Shown here: one piece after another, positions 43,210 to 49,302 of the stretch
How the letters are laid out: the number at the start of each line of letters is the position of its first letter
How positions within the stretch are numbered: position 1 is the stretch's first letter
Assembly (NCBI GenBank): GCA_027533395.1
Contig: JAPZUF010000034.1
Span: forward strand, 1-49,302
Source: Cyclobacteriaceae bacterium
GTDB taxonomy: Bacteria > Bacteroidota > Bacteroidia > Cytophagales > Cyclobacteriaceae
Direction of reading: 5' to 3'
DNA length: 49,302 nucleotides
Notes under the pieces: generated by a model
Told to the model about the DNA's origin: nothing
Seen by the model: only the letters and a program-made list of their open reading frames with translations
The model's database searches: none
Program-made: the position numbers and the translations under genes

Positions 43210-46200
43210 CTATGCAAATGTCTCGGAAATAATTATGTCTGGCTTCTCAGTAATTTCAATTGGCAGCTCTGAAGGAAGGCTTTCTGTTTCTTCATTTGAT
43301 GATGAAGCATACTTGGCTGCCAGTTGCATAATAATGTTTTCGGCCTGGTGTGGCTTTACTTCGTTTTTATCGTACTTAAGTTGTAACCGTCTAAGCTCCA
43401 TCGACAAACTTGTAATAGTACCTTTTTCCAATAATTCAATAAGTCGGTTACAAGAGTCTCTAAACTTTTCATCTGCACTATCCATCCGCATGTCTCTAAT
43501 AAATTTCATTGCCCGGTTGGTATTAGCGTCTTTATGCTCACCGGAAAGTGATTCAGAACTTGTGCTTAAGAGCTCTTCTTCAAACTTAAAAACTGCTTGT
43601 TGTATTTGTTTGTGATGGAACTCTGGCAGGGCTATTGAAAGTTCGGTTCTAGTGGCTTCAAAAATCTCTGCAGCCTCTACAAAGTTTAATGGTTCTATTT
43701 TACCATCATTTAAGATTTTGTAAAACTCCATTTTGTACGAAGACTTTAAGAACACAATTGAAGATTCCTTCATCTTTTCCTTTCCGGATTTTTTAGGGTC
43801 TCTTGCTGTTCTTGCTTTCAAAGGCAAAGCCTTAATCCGCTTGAACTCTTTTTCATTGGATTCTTTAAACTTTCTGATAAACTCCAGGTATTTCAAACGT
43901 TTATCTTCTTCCTCTGGCAGGCCCTTAATATGCAACTTTACTTGTTCTAGTACCTCTTGCGTGGTATAAATTCGGCCATCCTCACCAAAAGCTGTATGGA
44001 AGCCTTGCAGTTTAATATAGGCGTTGTTGTACAGATTTATTAAGTCGTCACTTTGGCGCGAGGGATAGAATGCATAATTATAGATGGTACTTGCCGTACT
44101 TCCAATTCTGTTCACACGGCCAATACGTTGCATTAATTTAGTTGCGTTCCAAGGCGTGTCATAATTTACAATGATGTTTGCTCTGTGAAGGTTTATACCT
44201 TCTGCCAAAACCTCGGTGCTGATAATGAAATTAAATTCATGGCTCCACTCACCTCCATAATTAGCGTCAAAGTTTTGTTGAATTGTATCGTGAAGAGACT
44301 TTCTATTCTCAGCCGATACATTTAAGATGCCTGCGTAACCTTCTTCTTGTAGTCTTTGTGTTAAGTAATTTGCGGTTTCCTTTGACTCGGTGAAGACTAC
44401 CAGTTTGCCAGAAGGGTTCAAGTCACTTCGGAGCAACTCTGTTTTGAACAAATGAAAAAACAGATCCCATTTAGGATCCTCCTTTACTTTACTCCACTCT
44501 TCTGCTAACTCTTTTAATGAAGTAAGGTCCTGCTTTAAATTCTCCAGAAAGTCTTTCGTAAAATCGGATGGTGCAAATATTTGATTTTTGGGGTTCTCTA
44601 TTGAAAGCTCCAAAATGTATTGTTCGATCTCCTCATCTGACCAGTCCTTATTAATCAACTCATTAATCTTAGCGTCCGGTGCGACATAGATTTTTCCTTT
44701 ATTAAACATTTCAATCATCCTTTCAGTAGATACTGCGAAGTTATTAAGGGATGATCGGAATGCAGTGAAAGAACTTTCCAGTCGTTTAACCAACTGTGTC
44801 ATCATGATTTGAGCTAACGTTTTTGAAGCGCGCTCTGCATTAGTGTAGTATCGCTCTTGTATTTCAGGCAAAAGATTAGCGATTGCCTGATAGCGGAAAT
44901 ACCCTACTTTGGTTGAGTCAACCAGATAACTTATCGTTTTATAAAATAGTCCTTCCAACTCATCGTTCATACTGTATTCAACAGCTCGCGGATCGTCTGT
45001 GGTTGGGAAATTAATCCCTTGTTCTTTAAGGTCGCGTAAATAATCAGCATAACCCTCAACATCTTTCCTGGTTCTTCTCACTGTGATTTCGTGCAATACT
45101 TTATCTCTAATTGAAGAGTAGATTGAGCGGAGCCCTTTCACATCAGGCCGGCCAGTGAGTTTTGCCGCACTCAGCACATCCTTGTATTCTCTTATGAGTG
45201 GAGCAAAAAATGCCTGAAGATTAGTAACAGATAGTTTTGACTTTCGAGCGTCAGTGAAAAGTTGAAGTTGATAGTAGATGTCCTCCGGCCTGTTATTTAA
45301 AGGTGTGGCCGAAATTAGCATTACCTTTTTCTGACTACCATAAATATTGCCCTCAACTGCTCTTGGTGTTTTACATATCAACTGTAGATTGTCGAACATT
45401 TGAGACTTATGGTTTCTGAATTTGTGCGCTTCATCGACTAGCACCAAATCATAATCCTCTTTTGGCCAATAATCTTCATTAGATGGATCAATAATTTTGT
45501 GAAGGCTGCCATTGCTAATGAAGCGTGTATGCTTATCAAGTCCGAATTGACGAAATGTACTTTTCCAGTTGCGTTCCAGATGCGGAGGGTAAACAACCAG
45601 GATTTTAGTATTCAATGTGCCATTTGTTATCAAGAACCGTTTTGCAATCATCGTTGCAATAACAGTTTTACCAAGCCCTACAACATCTGCCAGAATAAAA
45701 CCATTATGATCTAAAAGCATTTGGTATCCTTGATTGACTGCATCAACTTGATAGCTAAGCTTCTTAAATGTTTTTGGGAGGTCACCAACTGAATCTGGAT
45801 CGTATTCTATATTCTTACCAAAATATTCGATTAATAATTTAATGTAAATTTCAAATGGTGTGAAGAGCTGACCTATATGAGACCTGGACTTTATTCTGTC
45901 CATGTCTACAGGTAATATCTCCTCGCCCTGCTCCCAAAGCTTTTGAAACTCTTGTTCGGCAAAGTTTACATCCGTGTAATCACGAAGTGCAACATTGAAT
46001 TCGTAATTAGCATCATCGTGTGTTCCTAGTCCGGCATCTGTAAGATTTGATGAACCTGTTATAACCTCCCCGCCAGAGTATTCATTGAAAGTCTTGGGTA
46101 GAAAAACATAAATCTTTGCATGTAGTTTTTTAGTGCGGTGGACTCTGATTTGGATTTTCTTGTCGATTACATCCGTCATGAATGCTAATATCCCGTCTTC

Positions 46201-46518
46201 TACATGTTTTGAGTAGTTTGCCTCCTTGATGTCTTTTTGCATCATCTTTACAAACTCATCTCTTGTCCTTTCAGCATCACCAAAAAAGATTAAGCCTCTT
46301 CGCTTTGCTTCTGCACTGATAAAATCTACGTTGATACCGACAAGTATTTTGACCTCAGGAACTCGCTGGAGATGTTCGCGAATGGAGAAATAACCAGATG
46401 ATCTGAAATATCCGACTACAGCGTGAAAAGCATATATATCTGCTATATGTTCAAAGGCTCCCTTGAATTTCTTCAAGAGTGAATTATCTCCTTCGTTGGT
46501 AAAGAATTTTGTTGACAT
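43210..46518 (-). CDS. PLD nuclease fused to SNF2-type helicase
   Basis: The 1102-residue protein opens with a phospholipase-D-like domain (HAK at 133-135 in KLHAKIYVF, then GSSNLTDAGL at 155-164). Next is a SNF2-family motor: Walker A DVVGLGKT (278-285), DEAH (LVLVDEAHKFRN, about 375) and motif VI LMQRIGRVNRIG (about 810). A single HxK half-site suggests dimerisation for nuclease activity. Such proteins translocate DNA and cut it. It starts 5 bases after the AbiEii gene. Confidence 0.93.
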   Translation of the reverse strand: MSTKFFTNEGDNSLLKKFKGAFEHIADIYAFHAVVGYFRSSGYFSIREHLQRVPEVKILVGINVDFISAEAKRRGLIFFGDAERTRDEFVKMMQKDIKEANYSKHVEDGILAFMTDVIDKKIQIRVHRTKKLHAKIYVFLPKTFNEYSGGEVITGSSNLTDAGLGTHDDANYEFNVALRDYTDVNFAEQEFQKLWEQGEEILPVDMDRIKSRSHIGQLFTPFEIYIKLLIEYFGKNIEYDPDSVGDLPKTFKKLSYQVDAVNQGYQMLLDHNGFILADVVGLGKTVIATMIAKRFLITNGTLNTKILVVYPPHLERNWKSTFRQFGLDKHTRFISNGSLHKIIDPSNEDYWPKEDYDLVLVDEAHKFRNHKSQMFDNLQLICKTPRAVEGNIYGSQKKVMLISATPLNNRPEDIYYQLQLFTDARKSKLSVTNLQAFFAPLIREYKDVLSAAKLTGRPDVKGLRSIYSSIRDKVLHEITVRRTRKDVEGYADYLRDLKEQGINFPTTDDPRAVEYSMNDELEGLFYKTISYLVDSTKVGYFRYQAIANLLPEIQERYYTNAERASKTLAQIMMTQLVKRLESSFTAFRSSLNNFAVSTERMIEMFNKGKIYVAPDAKINELINKDWSDEEIEQYILELSIENPKNQIFAPSDFTKDFLENLKQDLTSLKELAEEWSKVKEDPKWDLFFHLFKTELLRSDLNPSGKLVVFTESKETANYLTQRLQEEGYAGILNVSAENRKSLHDTIQQNFDANYGGEWSHEFNFIISTEVLAEGINLHRANIIVNYDTPWNATKLMQRIGRVNRIGSTASTIYNYAFYPSRQSDDLINLYNNAYIKLQGFHTAFGEDGRIYTTQEVLEQVKLHIKGLPEEEDKRLKYLEFIRKFKESNEKEFKRIKALPLKARTARDPKKSGKEKMKESSIVFLKSSYKMEFYKILNDGKIEPLNFVEAAEIFEATRTELSIALPEFHHKQIQQAVFKFEEELLSTSSESLSGEHKDANTNRAMKFIRDMRMDSADEKFRDSCNRLIELLEKGTITSLSMELRRLQLKYDKNEVKPHQAENIIMQLAAKYASSSNEETESLPSELPIEITEKPDIIISETFA

Positions 46519-46523
46519 CTATT

Positions 46524-47525
46524 TCAATATTCCAATTTCTTAAATTCCTTTATCAGTTCACTCAGCGATGTTGCCAAGCCATCGCCAGTTGGCGCATCTC
46601 GGTAAATATAACTTTCAATCATCTTTTTATAATCATTATTCCAATCCACCTCCTTCTCTTTTGGAGGAAGTAGCCCAAAAGATTTTGGCGATAAGGTGTC
46701 GTAGTCAACTCCAGGAACTTTCGTGAAGATTTTCCGATGGCTACGAATGGCGTCATACAATGCCTTATCCTCCATTGCTTTCTTAGCAAAGCCGGCATTA
46801 ATTAGGTAATGCAAGTCGTACCAATGACGCGACATTCTTGCGATGTCCATCTTATCTACAGGTCTTTGAAATAACTCATGAAGCAGAAAGGCTTTCTCCC
46901 AGAATGTACGCTGCGGTAATACCGTACTTACTCCAACACTTTCATTGATGTTCAAATGTTGAGAAAGCAATGAACTCACTGGCCTGATTTCATAAGGCTC
47001 CATCATGGCTCTTACACCAATTTCGATTTTCACTTGAGCCTTGGTATATTCATTTTTGATTTCAGTCAGGGAGACATAATCAAGCAAAATAATGGTCGGG
47101 TCCTGATCGGAGCTTTTACTTTCCTCAGCATAAAGTTTAAAAGTATTCTCTGGTACACCCATCGCGAGCATACGGGCTTTAAGCATTGGCTGCACCGTTT
47201 TCATCACATATGCATGAGCCGCATCTCTCAGTTTTTCACGCTGTGATCTTCCGAGTTCCTGGTCGTCAGCTGCACCAAAAAGAGATTTGTCAATGACAAT
47301 GTCGATGTCTTCCGAGAATCGATGCAACAGATTCCATGACTTGCTCAACGATGTACCGCCTTTAAAGACGAAGTGTTTATGAAGATCGCACGTGAAAATA
47401 GCCTTCAGTGCAGTCGTAACCCACCAGTCTTTTTCAATCATGAAATCAGGAAGATTCGCCTTTCCGCTCACGAGGCGGAGAAGGTCAAGTCGTTCTACTT
47501 CCTTTTTATGTATCCAATCCTTCAT
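46524..47525 (-). CDS. AbiEii-family nucleotidyltransferase toxin
   Basis: The 333-residue protein has the nucleotidyltransferase signature FKGGTSLSK (54-62) followed by SEDIDIVID (71-79; Asp73 and Asp75 are metal ligands). AbiEii/MenT toxins transfer nucleotides to targets such as tRNA and stop growth. It overlaps its antitoxin by one base (TAATG), as usual for this TA class. The toxin-antitoxin pair leads the operon. Confidence 0.93.
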   Translation of the reverse strand: MKDWIHKKEVERLDLLRLVSGKANLPDFMIEKDWWVTTALKAIFTCDLHKHFVFKGGTSLSKSWNLLHRFSEDIDIVIDKSLFGAADDQELGRSQREKLRDAAHAYVMKTVQPMLKARMLAMGVPENTFKLYAEESKSSDQDPTIILLDYVSLTEIKNEYTKAQVKIEIGVRAMMEPYEIRPVSSLLSQHLNINESVGVSTVLPQRTFWEKAFLLHELFQRPVDKMDIARMSRHWYDLHYLINAGFAKKAMEDKALYDAIRSHRKIFTKVPGVDYDTLSPKSFGLLPPKEKEVDWNNDYKKMIESYIYRDAPTGDGLATSLSELIKEFKKLEY

Positions 47526-48163
47526 TACTGCTTGTAACTTTTAAAGGAATCCTTAATCAATTTTGAAATCCACACTGGTGCAACGGTAAGGTCGTGATTC
47601 AAATCATCCAGATTTTCTTTCATGATCAACGCGTTGATCTTATCCATGGTAGTATCTGTTAGATTCTTCTCACCAATGGCCTTTAACGCCTGAATAACCT
47701 GGCTGCTTATTTTTCCCTTTGAAGCAAAATTCTTTGGCGAGGCATGTTTGAACGTAATGGTGTAACTGGTTTTTCCTTCAGTCTCTTCAATCTTGATTAT
47801 CCTTGATGGTCCATCAGTCAGGTACACATATTTCAGCGGAACTTGGGTGGAGAGTCCCAATTTCCATAGCGCTACCTCTCCGGTCGGAATGATCCTGCTT
47901 TTATCACGCCTTGCTATTGCCATGGCAATTTCCTCAGCGGTAGGTAACAGATACCCGTGCTCTCCTAACTTTTTGGGGATAACATAAACCCCTTGGGAAA
48001 GCCTTTTTAAGATGCCAGCCTCAACCAGCCTCCTTAACTGCTGCCGAACGGCCTCGCTGCTACCTTCCTGAAGAAAATCCTGTGCAAACAGTATGGTTCC
48101 AGGCAGGAGTTGCTGGATTCGGTTTACAATCTTGTCTTTTACGGAAATACTTCGGATATCCAT
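47525..48163 (-). CDS. AbiEi-like antitoxin (DUF6088)
   Basis: The start is the ATG at 48163 (212 residues); a longer frame adds 10 residues that fall in the operator. The N-terminal winged helix (about 1-75: RQQLRRLVEAGILKRLSQG) binds DNA, and the C-terminal domain neutralises the toxin. Known AbiEi antitoxins repress their own promoter through inverted repeats; two related ones lie directly upstream here. It is the first gene of the six-gene operon. Confidence 0.88.
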   Translation of the reverse strand: MDIRSISVKDKIVNRIQQLLPGTILFAQDFLQEGSSEAVRQQLRRLVEAGILKRLSQGVYVIPKKLGEHGYLLPTAEEIAMAIARRDKSRIIPTGEVALWKLGLSTQVPLKYVYLTDGPSRIIKIEETEGKTSYTITFKHASPKNFASKGKISSQVIQALKAIGEKNLTDTTMDKINALIMKENLDDLNHDLTVAPVWISKLIKDSFKSYKQ

Positions 48164-48164
48164 T

Positions 48165-48191
48165 GTCACAAAAATTACACATTTTTGTGAC
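48165..48191. promoter_or_regulatory. Inverted repeat 1, probable AbiEi operator
   Basis: GTCACAAAAAT (48165-48175) and ATTTTTGTGAC (48181-48191) are perfect 11-base arms with a 5-base centre, ending 2 bases before the antitoxin start. Confidence 0.7.
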
Positions 48192-48207
48192 AAAAGCTAA
48201 TAGTTAG

Positions 48208-48232
48208 TCACAAAATCACATGATTTTCGTGA
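48208..48232. promoter_or_regulatory. Inverted repeat 2, probable AbiEi operator
   Basis: TCACAAAATCA (48208-48218) and TGATTTTCGTGA (48221-48232) are inverted repeats with one extra base and share the TCACAAAA half-site with repeat 1. Confidence 0.65.
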
Positions 48233-48341
48233 TCTCAGGATTGGATTTCTGAAGGGATCAATAACCAGCGATAAAGGTCTTTTTACAAAATACTCAATAC
48301 ACTGAATAATTTTACTCAATAAGTTAAGTAATATGTAAAAC

Positions 48342-48428
48342 ATCAGGCTATAGCCTGATAAATAGGTTGCCTTTATCAGGTTATAACCTGATAGTTTCTC
48401 GCCATCATCGCATATCGCGATATGCGAT
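48342..48428. repeat. Three perfect palindromes, evenly spaced
   Basis: ATCAGGCTATAGCCTGAT (48342-48359), TATCAGGTTATAACCTGATA (48374-48393) and a 22-base palindrome with centre ATATCGCGATAT (48407-48428). The first two are the same site with a matched C-G to T-A swap. Centres are 33 and 34 bases apart, about three helical turns, so a regulator could bind all on one face. No gene for such a regulator is adjacent. Confidence 0.85.
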
Positions 48429-48520
48429 AATTTCACCTTATGGCCTAATTATCAACAAAATACAAGAAATTGCAGATGGCGATATAACGTAGAGATTGAT
48501 TGTTGCGCATTAGCAACCCA

Positions 48521-48592
48521 AAACCAACTTTCCTAACTCCCTTCACGGAAATCCGACTCTCAGTCAACATTAAGTCAACCCAACGCGAACAT
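48521..48592. repeat. 72-base direct repeat, first copy
   Basis: Begins AAACCAACTTTCCTAACTCC and ends GCGAACAT. The second copy at 48815-48886 has the same length and most bases identical, including AACATTAAGTCAAC. Confidence 0.8.
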
Positions 48593-48641
48593 TCCCTGAA
48601 CCAACTATTTACTCCTACCGACTTGCCATTACAAATAATTT

Positions 48642-48706
48642 TTAATCCCTCAGTTAATCCCTCATATTCACTATTTATTCCCTCACTTTGACAGTTTAAT
48701 CCCTCA
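48642..48706. repeat. Four copies of an 11-base iteron-like motif
   Basis: TTAATCCCTCA (one copy TTATTCCCTCA) starts at 48642, 48654, 48675 and 48696. The spacings are 12, 21 and 21, so three copies sit on one helical face. Iterons of this style are used for replication or partition initiators, but no such gene is adjacent. Confidence 0.6.
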
Positions 48707-48814
48707 CTTAATCATTTGCTGGTAAGTGATCACATGGAATATTAGCCATTAGCGTCTTACGTGATTACTTAAGCCATCAGTTAAAATCAACGTTTATATT
48801 ATAAGCGAAAACCG

Positions 48815-48886
48815 AAACCAACTTTCTTAACTCCCTGAACGCTAATCCGACTCCCCGTCAACATTAAGTCAACTCAATGTGAACAT
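48815..48886. repeat. 72-base direct repeat, second copy
   Basis: Begins AAACCAACTTTCTTAACTCC and ends GTGAACAT; 294 bases after the first copy. Confidence 0.8.
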
Positions 48887-49160
48887 GCTTTGCAGTGTCC
48901 TTCTTTTTTCCGGCACGAAAAGCCAATTCATTTAAAATCCAAAATAATCCTTTAGAATCATTCATAAACCTTAACAATCCTTCATAACCCTTCACAACCG
49001 TTAACCCTCCGCTGAAGCCCGATCTACATTTACAAAAAAGAAACAGCATGTGAGGTAACTGAAGCTCTCGCCTTCAGAGGGAAGATTTGAAATGGATTGG
49101 GAGAGATCGATCAAATCAGAGGGCAAGAACAAAATTATTAACAAGTAAAATACAATTAAT

Positions 49161-49302
49161 ATGCGTACAAGAAACTTTTTAGTACCACAGGATTTGATCT
49201 ACGAATTTGTAGAAGCGATTGAAGAGAATGATTTCACCAATCACATAGTAGGTACAACCGCGGAGAATGAAATCGAAATCAGCATCGACTATGACACCGA
49301 TC
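49161..49302 (+). CDS. Start of a small acidic protein, cut by the window end
   Basis: From the ATG at 49161, 47 codons remain open to the edge (MRTRNFLVPQDLIYEFVEAI, then an acidic segment with EIEISIDYDTD). No family is recognised. The gene is incomplete here. Confidence 0.65.
   Translation, partial: MRTRNFLVPQDLIYEFVEAIEENDFTNHIVGTTAENEIEISIDYDTD

Larger units (their letters stand above)
48429..49160. other. Gene-free stretch with direct repeats
   Basis: No convincing gene lies between the palindromes and the start at 49161. It holds the 72-base direct repeats and the 11-base iteron-like motif listed separately. Further on are short runs such as AATCCTTCATAACCCTTCA (48978-48996). Confidence 0.5.

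Noticed and set aside
35877-48163. Naming the operon DISARM or BREX
   Set aside because: DrmA and DrmB are absent for DISARM; PglZ, BrxC and BrxL are absent for BREX. Only single components are shared.
48197-48436. A 79-residue open frame on the minus strand
   Set aside because: It runs through the operator repeats and palindromes and has no protein-like pattern; the regulatory reading is better supported.

Overview
The window reads as chromosomal DNA of a member of the Bacteroidota. Evidence is AT-rich coding sequence, the gene order pheT - coiled-coil gene - zapA - rny, a gldA-gldF-gldG ABC-transporter operon, several secreted proteins with DUFs typical of the phylum (DUF1684, DUF4340, probably DUF5690), and promoters of the Bacteroidota type (TTTG, about 19-20 bp, TAnnTTTG). 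A gliding or surface-living Cytophagia/Chitinophagia/Sphingobacteriia-type organism is likely, but species cannot be named from this sequence.

Region 1 (1-28.8 kb) is mostly core genome. It opens with the probable end of an IS21-like element. Then come rpsT, radC, a serine hydrolase, a DUF1684 protein, pheT, a ZapB-like coiled coil, zapA, rny, dnaN (minus strand), the gldAFG operon with a DUF4340 gene, secreted/thioredoxin and outer-membrane proteins, tRNA-Arg(ACG), an HxlR regulator facing a DJ-1/hydrolase fusion operon, and a cold-adaptation block. That block holds a cold-shock protein on the minus strand and, on the plus strand after a long leader, a DEAD-box helicase, a fatty-acid desaturase carrying a C-terminal cold-shock domain, and an RRM protein.

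Region 2 (28.8-34.3 kb) is accessory. Six small unrelated genes, all on the plus strand, are separated by about 99-bp repeats (four copies) or by other folded sites. Each repeat ends at a GTTG. In two cassettes the first 10 bases are the exact reverse complement of a box downstream of the same gene, which is what integron attC recombination sites look like. Every repeat also carries a well-formed Bacteroidota promoter (20-bp spacer in all four) and a 22-nt hairpin. No integrase is in the window, so this would be an integron-like cassette array without integrase (CALIN-like), with built-in promoters.

Region 3 (34.3-35.4 kb) has no convincing gene. It holds a strict 21-bp-period tandem array of about 20 units and a hairpin repeat that is also found at the start of the window.

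Region 4 (35.4-48.2 kb) is a minus-strand six-gene defence operon with almost no space between genes: AbiEi-like antitoxin (DUF6088), AbiEii nucleotidyltransferase toxin, PLD-SNF2 helicase, large Eco57I/PglX-like adenine methyltransferase, RecF/ABC-type ATPase, and a DUF262-DUF1524 (GmrSD-like) nuclease. A stop-interrupted small gene follows. Two related inverted repeats before the first gene are probable AbiEi operators. This combination does not match any system I can name with confidence and is the leading candidate for an undescribed or poorly described system.

Region 5 (48.2-49.3 kb) is intergenic: three evenly spaced perfect palindromes, two 72-bp direct repeats, four copies of an 11-bp iteron-like motif, and the start of a gene cut by the window edge.
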